Shown piece after piece: positions 9,689-18,287 of a stretch of DNA of 64,000 bases (positions are counted from its first letter, which is position 1; every line of letters begins with the position of its first letter). A program made the translations under genes and the position numbers. The notes under the pieces were generated by a model. The model saw only the letters and a list, made by a program, of their open reading frames with translations. It searched no databases and was not told the DNA's origin. Origin of the DNA: Saprospiraceae bacterium (GTDB lineage Bacteria > Bacteroidota > Bacteroidia > Chitinophagales > Saprospiraceae); assembly GCA_016715985.1 (NCBI GenBank), contig JADJXD010000001.1, forward strand, positions 3,906,001-3,970,000, read 5' to 3'.

Positions 9689-10288
9689 ATGAAATCAAGT
9701 TTCGGATTTATCTTTGCTCTGTTAATCAGTATTCCTACTTGGATTATGAGTTGTTTTAACCCATCAAAAGTTACCGCACAATCATCTTCAAATACTAATA
9801 AATCATCAACTATGCTTACATCATTTCACAGTTTGAGTGCCGACGCTTTAGATGGCAAAACCATCACCATGGATCAATACAAAGGTAAAAAAGTAATTGT
9901 TCTAAATGTCGCTTCCAAATGTGGATACACACCACAATATGCTGACTGGCAGGCATTCTATGAGAAAAATAAAGAAAATTTTGTTGTGTTAGGATTCCCT
10001 TGTAATCAGTTTATGGGACAGGAACCCGGTACCGCTGAAGATATTGAGTCGTTCTGTCAAAAAAATTATGGGGTAACTTTCCAGATGTTTGACAAAGTTG
10101 ATGTCAAAGGAGCAGATCAGCATCCGGTGTACAAATGGTTAACAACTCCGGAACAAAACGGATGGAATGCAGATGTACCAAGCTGGAATTTCTGTAAATA
10201 TCTGATTGACGAAAATGGTAATCTGACTCATTTTTTCGCATCTAAGATAAAGCCCGATAGTCCGGAATTTCTGGCAGCGATCAAATAA
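9689..10288 (+). CDS. Glutathione peroxidase-family thiol peroxidase, lipoprotein
   Basis: The first 22 residues form a lipoprotein leader with the lipobox IMSC, so the protein is likely anchored in a membrane facing the periplasm. The body is a full GPx domain: NVASKCGYTPQY carries the peroxidatic cysteine (cysteine, not selenocysteine), GFPCNQFMGQEPG the conserved glutamine and a resolving-cysteine candidate, and SWNFCKYLID the tryptophan and asparagine of the catalytic tetrad. Such enzymes reduce peroxides, and in bacteria usually with thioredoxin rather than glutathione. A strong intrinsic terminator follows 30 bases after the stop, and a group II intron is inserted directly behind that terminator. 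Confidence 0.93.
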   Translation: MKSSFGFIFALLISIPTWIMSCFNPSKVTAQSSSNTNKSSTMLTSFHSLSADALDGKTITMDQYKGKKVIVLNVASKCGYTPQYADWQAFYEKNKENFVVLGFPCNQFMGQEPGTAEDIESFCQKNYGVTFQMFDKVDVKGADQHPVYKWLTTPEQNGWNADVPSWNFCKYLIDENGNLTHFFASKIKPDSPEFLAAIK

Positions 10289-10320
10289 TTTTCGAATTTT
10301 CTCAAATTAAAAGTTCCGAA

Positions 10321-10364
10321 AAAAAAGGAGTTGAAAAGTTATTTAAACTTTCAACTCCTTTTTT
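10321..10364 (+). terminator. Intrinsic terminator behind the glutathione peroxidase gene
   Basis: A stem of GGAGTTGAAA pairing with TTTCAACTCC, extended by AAGTT/AACTT with one bulged base, closes a short AT loop and is followed by six T. Upstream it is preceded by six A, so it could also work on the minus strand for the converging OmpA-family gene. The group IIC intron begins two bases after its T-tract. Confidence 0.9.
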
Positions 10365-10365
10365 A

Positions 10366-12279
10366 GTGTACCCAGCATGGGTAATAACTTGGAGGTGAAA
10401 GTCCTCTGTGGGCTTGGTAGTAGGAACCACTAGCCAAGAGCAAGGGTGTCGTGGGTGACTGCGAATCTGAAAGAAGCTGGCGGCAAAATCTCGGCCTGAC
10501 GGACAGAAACTGAATATAAGGCTTACTTAGAACGGACGAGTTTGCTAAACAAAACAAAGTCCTATACTACCCGAGTTCTAAGGAGTAAATTCAGCAGGTA
10601 TATGAGATGAAGGTTATTATTCTTACCTGGGGAGATCTGTATATACGATACGGATAATTTTTTTTTAGAAGTATCAACCTACATAGTGATATGTGGCTGA
10701 ATGTACAGAAGTCAGCAGACGTCATAGTACTGGAGTGGTACGTTAGCACTACGAAAGGAAGGACAGAACGCAAAGAATCTATAAATTTTGTAATCTCATG
10801 ACAGAGCGTAGAAAGCAGACAAACTTGGGGGACAAGGAATCCACACCGGAAGTAGAGATGGAATCTCAAGGTAAGGTTGGAGAGCCTAGCTATGTTGCGG
10901 CGAGAACAGAAGGAAGAGATGAGAACAGTAAGCATCATGGACTGCTTGAGAAAATACTATCACGAGAGAATATGAATCTGGCATATTTGCGAGTGTTAGA
11001 AAATGGTGGCAGCTCGGGCATTGATAAGATGGAAGTAAGCGAAATGCTAAAATATCTTAAAGAACACGGGAGTACACTAAAAGAGCAGTTAATGACAGGC
11101 AGGTATAAGCCACAAGCAGTAAAACGAGTGGAAATACCGAAACCAGATGGTGGGGTAAGGATGTTGGGGATACCAACAGTAATAGACCGTATGATACAGC
11201 AAGCGATAAGCCAAGTACTGACACCGATATACGAAGAAGGATTTTCAGATAGTAGCTACGGCTTCAGACCCAATCGGAATGCACACCAAGCGATATTAAA
11301 AGCGAAGGAGTACATAGAAAGTGGAAGGAAGTATGTAGTAGATATTGATCTGGAAAAGTTCTTTGATCGGGTTAATCATGACAAATTGATGTATCTGCTA
11401 TCAGAAAAGATAGGAGATAAGAGAGTACTGAAATTGATAAGAGAGTACTTAGAATCAGGAGTAATGATAGGTGGTTTATATAGCAAGACGGAAGAAGGCA
11501 CGCCACAAGGTGGGCCATTAAGTCCGCTGTTATCAAATGTGATATTGGATAAATTGGACAAGGAGTTAGAGCGTCGTGGTCACAAATTTTGCAGATACGC
11601 AGATGATTGTAATATCTATGTACAGACAAAACGATCAGCAGAACGAGTGATGCGAAGTGTCAGTAAATACTTGGAAGAAGAACTCCGACTGAAGGTAAAT
11701 GAGAAGAAAAGTGAAACAGGCAGCCCGAAGGAACGAAAATTCTTAGGCTTTAGCTTTTATCAGAAACGAAAAGAAATAGGGGTAAGAATCCATCCTAAAT
11801 CACTCGAACGGATAAAGGAAAAGGTCAGGAAATTGACAAGTAGAAGTAATGGCATGAGTATAGAAGTAAGGATAAAGAAACTATCAAGCCTCATAGGTGG
11901 CTGGGTAAGTTACTATAAACTAGCGGACATCAAGAGTCATTGCCAAAAGTTAGACGAATGGCTGAGAAGGCGACTAAGAATGTGCTATTGGAAGAACTGG
12001 AAGCGTGTAAAGACGAAGCATGATAATCTAATAAAACTTGGCGTGCCAAATTTCAAAGCATGGGAATTTGCAAATACAAGGAAAAGTTATTGGAGAATCG
12101 CCAATAGTCCGATATTAGCGACTAGTTTGACCAACCAGTATTTCGAGAACCTTAAACTGCTCACTTTCAGCCGAGCTTACAGTAAAACTTAGTAACTTTG
12201 CGAACCGCCGTATGCCGAACGGCACGTACGGTGGTGTGAGAGGACGGTAGATAAATTAATTATCTACCTCCTACTCAAT
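10366..12279 (+). mobile_element. Group IIC intron (class C) with its maturase gene
   Basis: The RNA begins at GTGTACCC, ends at about CTACTCAAT, and contains a reverse transcriptase/maturase gene. Domain V lies at about 12202-12236 and shows the CGC triad form (CGCCGTATGCC, GAAC loop, GGCACGTACGG), the hallmark of class C instead of the AGC triad. Domain VI follows at about 12238-12279. Class C introns lack an endonuclease domain and insert behind intrinsic terminators, exactly as seen here. The 5' boundary rests on the GTGTACCC motif and the position after the T-tract; the 3' boundary could be off by a few bases. Confidence 0.88.
10798..12192 (+). CDS. ltrA: Group IIC intron reverse transcriptase/maturase
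   Basis: The 464-residue intron-encoded protein has reverse transcriptase motifs in order: GIDKMEV, the RMLGIPTVIDRMIQQAI block, SYGFRPNRNAHQAI, DIDLEKFFDRVNHD, GTPQGGPLSPLLSN and the catalytic CRYADDCNIYV. An X/maturase domain follows (SSLIGGWVSYYKLADIK and FANTRKSYWRIANSPIL). There is no HNH endonuclease domain after the X domain, in keeping with class C. The frame is intact, so the intron may still be mobile. The start ATG 10798 is inside intron domain IV, as expected. It splices its host RNA and reverse-transcribes it into new sites. Confidence 0.95.
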   Translation: MTERRKQTNLGDKESTPEVEMESQGKVGEPSYVAARTEGRDENSKHHGLLEKILSRENMNLAYLRVLENGGSSGIDKMEVSEMLKYLKEHGSTLKEQLMTGRYKPQAVKRVEIPKPDGGVRMLGIPTVIDRMIQQAISQVLTPIYEEGFSDSSYGFRPNRNAHQAILKAKEYIESGRKYVVDIDLEKFFDRVNHDKLMYLLSEKIGDKRVLKLIREYLESGVMIGGLYSKTEEGTPQGGPLSPLLSNVILDKLDKELERRGHKFCRYADDCNIYVQTKRSAERVMRSVSKYLEEELRLKVNEKKSETGSPKERKFLGFSFYQKRKEIGVRIHPKSLERIKEKVRKLTSRSNGMSIEVRIKKLSSLIGGWVSYYKLADIKSHCQKLDEWLRRRLRMCYWKNWKRVKTKHDNLIKLGVPNFKAWEFANTRKSYWRIANSPILATSLTNQYFENLKLLTFSRAYSKT

Positions 12280-12299
12280 TTCCAATAGGAAAAATAATT

Positions 12300-14327
12300 T
12301 TATCCTTTTGTATTCTGTTTGTCTGTAAGCCGGGACTTCTGAATCTCGATTGTTTGTGGACCTGCAATAATTTTAAACTCTGTTCTACGGTTAAATCTGT
12401 GTTCTTCTTCAGAACATCTTACTCCATCGCTACATTTATTCAGCAATTTACTTTCACCATATCCGACAGGTTTGATTCTATCCACATCTACACCTTCTTT
12501 TCCAAGCCAGTTTTTTGCAGATTCTGCTCTCCTTTGTGATAACTTTTGATTATATGTAGAGACACCTCTGCTATCTGTGTGAGAAGATAGTTCAATGACC
12601 ATATCAGGATATTTGTCCATCAGTTCCACGAGATAAGAAAGATCTTTCTCCGCATCCGGCAGAATTTTATCATCATCAAAATCATAATAAATATTATTCA
12701 GACGAATGGCTTCATTGATCGTGTAAGTGTCAAATTCTGCTTCCCTGGGTTTAGGATTCAGTTTGATGGTTTTTTTGAAAGTATAATCATCAAAAATACC
12801 GTTTGTATTGAAAGTGATTGAGTCCGGGAAATAACCTTCTCTCGTTACTACGGCTTTATAGTTTTTATCCGGGTCAAGAAGGAAGCTGAAATTATTTCCA
12901 TTAAAATTAGACTTGGAATCTACACTTATTAGTTTGGCACCTTCCAATAATTCAATCGTAGCTCCTTCTAATGGTCCTGCTTCACCTTCAACCAATGCCT
13001 GAAGATCGATAATCAGATCGCGGATGTTGATTATATAAATATCATCACAACAGGTATCACTACCTTTCAGCTTTTTCTTGTCTTTGTGCGGACGGTTTGA
13101 AACTACAAATCCTGCATTTCCACTGGTGTTAAATCTTAGAAACATATCATCATAAGAAGTATTGTAATTATGTCCCATATTCATCAATCCTTCCCAAACA
13201 GATCCTGTCCAGGTAGCAAAATAAACATCAAATCCTCCCATTCCTGCATGTCCATTTGAACTGAAATAAAGCGTCCCTTCTTTATAGAATGGAGATATCT
13301 CATTTTTTGCAGTATTGATATTTGGGCCCAAATTAATAGGAATCGCAAATTCGTTTCCTTTTATTGTGGAGTAATAAATATCATATCCCCCAAATCCACC
13401 AGGCATATCACAAGCAAAATACAAAACCTTATTTCCGTATAATTCACCTTCGTAAGGATGTAGTATTTTGAAATCACCGTTTAGCTCTTTTATTGCAACT
13501 GGAGGATTCCAAACACCGCCTTCACGCTGAGAAACATATAATTCAGAGAGCTCGATTCCGTTGGATTTCAGTTTTGCTCTTGTAAAATACATTTTGTTAC
13601 CATCAGAGGAAAAGGAAACTCCTCCCGCATTAAAACCAGCTCTGTTGATGTGCTCCCCTAATGGAACAGCTTTGTCATATCCACCCTGAATATTTCTGGC
13701 TGATGTATATAACTTTGCATGAAAGTCTCCTTCATCGCCGTCAAAAATGATTTCATTTTTACGATTAAAAGAAGAATAATACAATGTTCCATCCACATAA
13801 AGTGCCGGTGATGATTCTGCGGAGCCGGAGTTGACGTTTTCGCCAGCAAAACTTACAACCGCTTCTATGTTTTCTGCATATTTACCCAACATAAGTAGCC
13901 CATCAAGCTCAACTTTGGCTTCTGATTTTAATTCTTCATTATCTGTAATGGAAATAAACTCATTCAGTACATCAAGCGCTTGTTTGTATTTCGCCTGATA
14001 TTTCAGACTTCTGGCATAATCTAATCTGACTTCGGTAAACTCTTCCATTTTATCTCTTTTCAAGACTCTGTCATATAACCTTTCTGCTTTTACATAATCC
14101 CGTAAAAGCATGTGAAGGTCTGCCATTGTTACCAAAAGACTGGGGTCTTTACTTTCTTTATGTGCTTTATCAAACCACTCGATAGCATTATAATAGTCAT
14201 AATTCTGTGCTGCATTTTCAGCAGTCTCTATCATCATATCATAACTGGCTACCTGTACAGGCTGGGAAAAACCCACTGTGATAGTGATTGAAAATACTGT
14301 AAGGATATTATAAATGTTTCTAAGCAT
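12300..14327 (-). CDS. OmpA-family outer-membrane protein with TPR, PD40 propeller and CRD domain (PorE-like)
   Basis: The 675-residue product has a signal peptide (ending in GFSQP), tetratricopeptide-like helices (about 30-135), WD40/PD40 propeller strands (about 170-430, for example SFSSDGNKMYFTRA and GGFGGYDIYYS), a carboxypeptidase-regulatory-like beta domain (about 450-530) and a C-terminal OmpA domain (about 543-660, with SSHTDSRG and FNRRTEFKI for peptidoglycan binding). This order matches PorE, the T9SS protein that ties the PorP complex to peptidoglycan. The PorP/SprF gene lies 34 bases upstream on the same strand, so the two form an operon. Paralogous pairs of this type are common in Bacteroidota, so the pair may serve particular cargo rather than the core machine. 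Confidence 0.85.
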   Translation of the reverse strand: MLRNIYNILTVFSITITVGFSQPVQVASYDMMIETAENAAQNYDYYNAIEWFDKAHKESKDPSLLVTMADLHMLLRDYVKAERLYDRVLKRDKMEEFTEVRLDYARSLKYQAKYKQALDVLNEFISITDNEELKSEAKVELDGLLMLGKYAENIEAVVSFAGENVNSGSAESSPALYVDGTLYYSSFNRKNEIIFDGDEGDFHAKLYTSARNIQGGYDKAVPLGEHINRAGFNAGGVSFSSDGNKMYFTRAKLKSNGIELSELYVSQREGGVWNPPVAIKELNGDFKILHPYEGELYGNKVLYFACDMPGGFGGYDIYYSTIKGNEFAIPINLGPNINTAKNEISPFYKEGTLYFSSNGHAGMGGFDVYFATWTGSVWEGLMNMGHNYNTSYDDMFLRFNTSGNAGFVVSNRPHKDKKKLKGSDTCCDDIYIINIRDLIIDLQALVEGEAGPLEGATIELLEGAKLISVDSKSNFNGNNFSFLLDPDKNYKAVVTREGYFPDSITFNTNGIFDDYTFKKTIKLNPKPREAEFDTYTINEAIRLNNIYYDFDDDKILPDAEKDLSYLVELMDKYPDMVIELSSHTDSRGVSTYNQKLSQRRAESAKNWLGKEGVDVDRIKPVGYGESKLLNKCSDGVRCSEEEHRFNRRTEFKIIAGPQTIEIQKSRLTDKQNTKG

Positions 14328-14361
14328 TTTATCTTAAATTGAATTAACTTATAAAAATGAA

Positions 14362-15474
14362 TTACAACCTTGGGCAGAAAACTACCGGCTTCGGTTTTGG
14401 TTTTTTAAATATTTTGCCCATGTACATTACACACAATTCAAATCCACCCACGGAACCGGACTGAACAGAAAGAGACGATATATCCACATCATAAGCAAAT
14501 CCAACTTTAATGTCTTTATATTCTCCTCCAGCCATAAAAATAGCTTGTCTGAAACTTCTTGCACCCAGACCAACATCCAGTTTTATACCTTTTTCTTCAT
14601 CCAGCAAATAGGTGACATGCGTATTGTAATTCAATGCATTGTAAGGTCCTAAGCTGTAATAGTAGAATCCCGGAATCAAATTCACTTTTTTATTGATCTT
14701 CATATCATAAGCTCCATGTATATTCAGACCTCTCATTTTTCTTTCTGATGTTTGTCCGGCAGACCCTATATCCGGTTTAAAAAGACCTTCCAATGCAAAA
14801 CCTATTTTAAGGTCGCTGTTTTTCCTTCTGATGTTCAGCATTGTTCCTATCAACCAATCCTTTATCGGAAGATTTATCATATCATCAGGATTTTGATTGC
14901 CACCGCCTCCAGCACCTTTTAATGCATTCCATCTGTCTCTATCTGCGTCAGTACCTACAATAATCCCTTGTCGTGTGTCGCCAAGACTGAGCTCGTTAAA
15001 TTTTCTCGCACCGATAGCATATTGTGCTCCAAGTGTCAGGATACTGGTTTGTTTTTTATCAATAGAAAAGTGATAAGCCGCATTAATTTTACCGAACGTC
15101 CAGTTCTGAAAATTGCCGGCAGCAACAGGATAAAAACCATTATCATCAGGAGCCATCTCATGGAATGTACCTGCACCTCCAATGGCATCCATTTCAAAAC
15201 CTACTCCGACCCAGTCTTGTTGTCTTATACCCCGAATGATGGGTGCATCTACTGACAATGCCATGGTTCTGTATGGTCGTCCCGTGACAGATGCAAATTT
15301 ATCCGAATAAATACCACTAACTCTGTAAGATCCGTAAAATGCGCCTGTAAATGCAGGATTTACATTAAGCGGAGCAAATTGATAATAAGAAAAATGTATA
15401 TCCTGACTACGTATTGAGCCCAGAACACTTAGAGAAAATATCAATACTATGTATAACTTCCATTGCATATGCAT
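14362..15474 (-). CDS. PorP/SprF family type IX secretion outer-membrane protein
   Basis: The 370-residue product has a signal peptide (ILIFSLSVLGSIRSQ-like core) and the PorP/SprF opening DIHFSYYQFAPLNVNPAFTGAFYGSYRVSGIY, in which NPAFTG is diagnostic. Alternating beta-strand segments through to GFELCVMY predict an outer-membrane barrel. PorP/SprF proteins bind the T9SS or help attach and stabilise specific surface adhesins. It is the first gene of the pair with the PorE-like gene. No large adhesin gene is next to it, so its client is unknown. Two in-frame ATGs (15474 and 15468) both fit; the first is used. Confidence 0.9.
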   Translation of the reverse strand: MHMQWKLYIVLIFSLSVLGSIRSQDIHFSYYQFAPLNVNPAFTGAFYGSYRVSGIYSDKFASVTGRPYRTMALSVDAPIIRGIRQQDWVGVGFEMDAIGGAGTFHEMAPDDNGFYPVAAGNFQNWTFGKINAAYHFSIDKKQTSILTLGAQYAIGARKFNELSLGDTRQGIIVGTDADRDRWNALKGAGGGGNQNPDDMINLPIKDWLIGTMLNIRRKNSDLKIGFALEGLFKPDIGSAGQTSERKMRGLNIHGAYDMKINKKVNLIPGFYYYSLGPYNALNYNTHVTYLLDEEKGIKLDVGLGARSFRQAIFMAGGEYKDIKVGFAYDVDISSLSVQSGSVGGFELCVMYMGKIFKKPKPKPVVFCPRL

Positions 15475-15682
15475 AAGGTTTAATCTTTTTGAACACGAAA
15501 GATAGGACTATTTTTGAAAATGAGAATAATTAGATACAATTTAGACATTAAAATATTCAATAATACAGTTAACAGGACAATTTTTTAAGCTTAATTTACT
15601 TTTAAGTTCTGCGGTAGTAATGAGTTTAAATTTTAAAAACGACAAAGCAATCATAAAATTGTATTGTTACATTCGTACAGAT

Positions 15683-15690
15683 TATCTTTG
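15683..15690 (+). promoter_or_regulatory. Candidate -7 box for the DUF2279 gene (TATCTTTG)
   Basis: TATCTTTG matches the TAnnTTTG consensus exactly and lies 19 bases before ATG 15710. It also argues against the TTG at 15698 as the start codon. The -33 region holds only a weak match (ATTG). Confidence 0.4.
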
Positions 15691-15709
15691 ATATCAATTG
15701 TTATCATTC

Positions 15710-16690
15710 ATGTCAGGAAAATATTTCATTTTATTATTATGGTTGATCACATTTGTTGAACAGGGATATGGTCAACAAAAGAGTTTTTTTCAACCTTCTG
15801 ACACCTTGGATAGGGCACGTTTGAAAAAAGCCTTGGTCTTTTCAGGATTAACTTACACCGCTTTTTCAGTAGGCCTGTATCATACATGGTATAAAAAATA
15901 TCCGCAAAGCAGGTTTCATTTATTTAATGACTGGGGTGAATGGAGACATATGGATAAAATGGGCCATGTATATACAGCATATCTTCAGGGAGTTTTGTGT
16001 TATAAAGGTGCAAAATGGACGGGTATGAAAAAAAATAAAGCTATTTTGACGGGAGCAATTTGCGGAACTTTATTTCAGTCAACAATAGAAGTGATGGATG
16101 GATTTTCTAAGGAATGGGGTTTTTCATTATCGGACATGGGTGCCAATATGGCAGGAACATCGAGTTTTGTTTTGCAGCAGTATTTTTGGGATAATCAAAG
16201 GATCATGTTCAAAGTATCATCTTCCCCGAAAAGTTACAATAATCAGTCTATACTCTCCGATGACGGCAGTACAATAACTACTCTTCAGGAGAGAGCTGAC
16301 GGATTGTTTGGCAAAAGTTATGCGGAGCGATATCTGAAAGATTATAATGCTCAGACATATTGGGCATCTGTCAATATACACGATTTTTTGTCAAAAGATA
16401 CCCGCTGGCCGGAGTGGTTAAATATTGCTGTCGGATATGGAGCTGAAAATATGTTTGGTGGCCACAAAAACGAATGGACACAAGACGATCAGAGATTTGT
16501 CCTTCCGGATGAAAAATTCGGACGTTACAGCCAGTTTTATCTTTCTCCGGATATTGACCTGACACGCATCAAAACAAAAAGTCACTTTTTGAAAACGCTG
16601 TTTTCTGTCTTCAATATATTTAAAGTTCCCGCTCCCGCATTGGAAATCAACACCAGAGGAGAAGTGATTTTTCATTTTATAAAGATTTAA
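15710..16690 (+). CDS. DUF2279 (YfiM-like) lipid- or membrane-associated protein
   Basis: A signal peptide (FILLLWLITFVEQGYGQQ) is followed by the DUF2279 core: HLFNDWGEWRHMDKMGHVYTAY, then GTLFQSTIEVMDGFSKEWGFSLSDMGANMAG. Conserved Asp, His and Met residues at the membrane-facing face are typical. YfiM-like proteins are outer-membrane or periplasmic and of unknown function. The remaining 140 residues (mature ending LEINTRGEVIFHF) hold beta-rich sequence. The ATG at 15710 is chosen because the longer TTG start (15698) would precede the signal peptide and overlaps the likely transcription start. Two copies of a hairpin repeat follow the stop at 16690. Confidence 0.8.
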   Translation: MSGKYFILLLWLITFVEQGYGQQKSFFQPSDTLDRARLKKALVFSGLTYTAFSVGLYHTWYKKYPQSRFHLFNDWGEWRHMDKMGHVYTAYLQGVLCYKGAKWTGMKKNKAILTGAICGTLFQSTIEVMDGFSKEWGFSLSDMGANMAGTSSFVLQQYFWDNQRIMFKVSSSPKSYNNQSILSDDGSTITTLQERADGLFGKSYAERYLKDYNAQTYWASVNIHDFLSKDTRWPEWLNIAVGYGAENMFGGHKNEWTQDDQRFVLPDEKFGRYSQFYLSPDIDLTRIKTKSHFLKTLFSVFNIFKVPAPALEINTRGEVIFHFIKI

Positions 16691-16702
16691 ACACGCTTGC
16701 AT

Positions 16703-16762
16703 GCGCAAGTTTCTCTTCTCTTTAAAGCATGATACATGTAACTTGTGCTTCGAAACTTCCAC
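16703..16762 (+). repeat. Hairpin repeat A, copy 1 (GCGCAAGTT ... AACTTGTGC)
   Basis: The arms GCGCAAGTT and AACTTGTGC (46 bases apart end to end) form a stem with one G-T pair, and the conserved tail AACTTCCA follows. It starts 12 bases after the DUF2279 stop, in the same direction as that gene. Copies 2 and 3 lie at 16924 and 44305 (minus strand). Confidence 0.8.
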
Positions 16763-16832
16763 AATTTTGATATCTTTATAAAACAAACATCATCCGTCCA
16801 CCAATCATTCACCCATACGCTCATTCTCTAAA

Positions 16833-16881
16833 TTTTTTTTGATCTTCCTTTGGCTGGGAAGCACAAAAGGAACATCAAAAA
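16833..16881 (+). repeat. Hairpin repeat B, copy 1 (core GGCTGGGAAG)
   Basis: Left arm TTTTTTTTGATCTTCCTTTG, loop with the invariant GGCTGGGAAG, right arm CAAAAGGAACATCAAAAA. The arms pair over roughly 18 bases with a few mismatches. The other copies lie at 44077-44130 (minus) and 48414-48460 (plus). Confidence 0.8.
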
Positions 16882-16923
16882 TGCTGCCTTCCAAAGATCG
16901 CCTGATCTCAGACCACTATGCTG

Positions 16924-16979
16924 GCGCAAGTTTCAGTCTGTTTCAAGCCTGATAAATGTAACTTGTGCCTAAACTTCCA
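16924..16979 (+). repeat. Hairpin repeat A, copy 2
   Basis: Same arms as copy 1 with a different loop (CAGTCTGTTTCAAGCCTG). The loop is nearly identical to that of the distant copy 3, so copy 2 is closer to copy 3 than to its own neighbour copy 1. Confidence 0.8.
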
Positions 16980-17160
16980 CTTTCCCATAGTGCTACTCCC
17001 CTAATGCGACTTCTCTGAAGTCATCTGACAGTAATAACAACTCTCCAAAAATCAACCATCAACCATCAACAAATAAACGATTCAACGATTACACAAATAA
17101 AATTAACCATTAAACATTTTCAATTTTCCATTAACCATTTTCCATTAACCATTTTCAATT
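16980..17160. repeat. Low-complexity intergenic DNA (ATCAACCATCAAC / TTAACCATT strings)
   Basis: Between the hairpin repeats and the AraC gene, the plus strand is a purine-poor string of short words such as AACCATCAACC and CATTTTCCATTAACC repeated imperfectly. No gene, promoter or terminator was recognised here. Similar strings recur at 33040-33250, 48480-48600 and 51890-51950. Confidence 0.7.
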
Positions 17161-17165
17161 TCCAT

Positions 17166-18143
17166 TCATAGATGCAATATTCTCGTTGAGTAAATCTGTG
17201 GCTTGACAATTTGATTGTTTTGTGCATCAGAAGGGACAAATTGCCAGGGGGTCACTTGGTTGTCCCATGCAAATTCTGAATCAAGCAGATACTTCTGTTT
17301 GAAAGCCTTCGGGGTAAATCCCCTGTACTTTTTAAAAAGTCGGTTAAAGTTAGCCAGATTATTAAATCCGGACAAATAACATATTTCGCTGATCGTTTTA
17401 TCGGATTCAAGAATCAGTTTACATGCTTTACCGAGTCGAAGGTCGATGACAAAATCACTAAAACTTCTGAAAGACTGTTTCTGAAAAAAATGACTGAATG
17501 CATTATCGCTCATCTGAACATGTGCAGCTACTTCACTCAACTTAAAATCCGGATTACTGTAATGCAACATAATGTATGAATAAGCGAGTTGAATACGGTT
17601 ATTGTTGGAAATTGTTCCGCCTGTTTCGTATTCCAGAAAGGATAGATATCTCGGTTCTGAAGCTTTAGATAAAACATCTAATAGTTTTAGAAAGGAAATG
17701 GTATTGTCAAATCCCTTATTTTCAGTCATTTCTATCATGATTTTGCTGACTGTTTCCAAAGTTTTTCCATTGTATTGTATCCCTCTGACTGCGTCTTTCA
17801 GCAGTTGCCGAATGCTGAAAAAACTATCTTTCATCATTAGACTGGTAGAAAATATTTTGGCGTCAAATTGTATAGTGATGACTCTGTAAGGTTTGTTTTC
17901 TTTCAGGAGCTCTTCATCGCCATACCACTTATGATAGAGATATGGTCCGAGGATTACCAGATCATTTTCGTGATATTCTTCTGTGGAGTCTCCTACAATG
18001 CGCTTACCGGACATTCCCATGATCAGATTGATTTCTACTTCCGGGTGATTATGAATCGGATAGTCAAATCCATTATTCCGGGAGTCCAGAACGACACATA
18101 CATCATTATCTTTTAAGGGTGTATTTTCTCTGAATACTTGCAT
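17166..18143 (-). CDS. AraC-family transcriptional regulator
   Basis: The 325-residue protein has an N-terminal cupin-like sensor domain (NHPEVEINLIMGMSGKRIVG, then a HENDLVILGPYLYHKW metal- or ligand-site region) and a C-terminal AraC DNA-binding domain with two helix-turn-helix units (LSEVAAHVQMSDNAFSHFF and ISEICYLSGFNNLANFNRLF, then GFTPKAFKQ). It is divergent from susC with 144 bases between the start codons, so it very likely controls the PUL to its right. The inducer would be a sugar released from the imported glycan. No transmembrane segments are present, so this is not a hybrid two-component sensor. Confidence 0.9.
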   Translation of the reverse strand: MQVFRENTPLKDNDVCVVLDSRNNGFDYPIHNHPEVEINLIMGMSGKRIVGDSTEEYHENDLVILGPYLYHKWYGDEELLKENKPYRVITIQFDAKIFSTSLMMKDSFFSIRQLLKDAVRGIQYNGKTLETVSKIMIEMTENKGFDNTISFLKLLDVLSKASEPRYLSFLEYETGGTISNNNRIQLAYSYIMLHYSNPDFKLSEVAAHVQMSDNAFSHFFQKQSFRSFSDFVIDLRLGKACKLILESDKTISEICYLSGFNNLANFNRLFKKYRGFTPKAFKQKYLLDSEFAWDNQVTPWQFVPSDAQNNQIVKPQIYSTRILHL

Positions 18144-18235
18144 GACAGATTACTTTAAATATACATTAAACTATAAATTCAACTATAAAATTTAATCAAT
18201 TCATAAAAGTATTGAATATTGACATCATAGTATCA

Positions 18236-18264
18236 TTTTGATGCTTAATTAAGAAATATATTTG
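18236..18264 (+). promoter_or_regulatory. Candidate promoter of the PUL (TTTTG - 16 - TATATTTG)
   Basis: The -7 box TATATTTG is an exact TAnnTTTG match, with TTTTG 16 bases upstream as a -33 box (usual spacing is slightly longer). Transcription would start about 17 bases before the susC ATG at 18288. The intergenic space up to the divergent AraC gene is where its operator should lie; no clear repeat was found there. Confidence 0.5.
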
Positions 18265-18287
18265 CGTACCACATTAATTAAAGCCAT

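Noticed and set aside
10591..10938. A 115-codon open frame opposite the group II intron
   Set aside because: It lies antisense to structured intron RNA and the maturase start; no homology or start context was seen.
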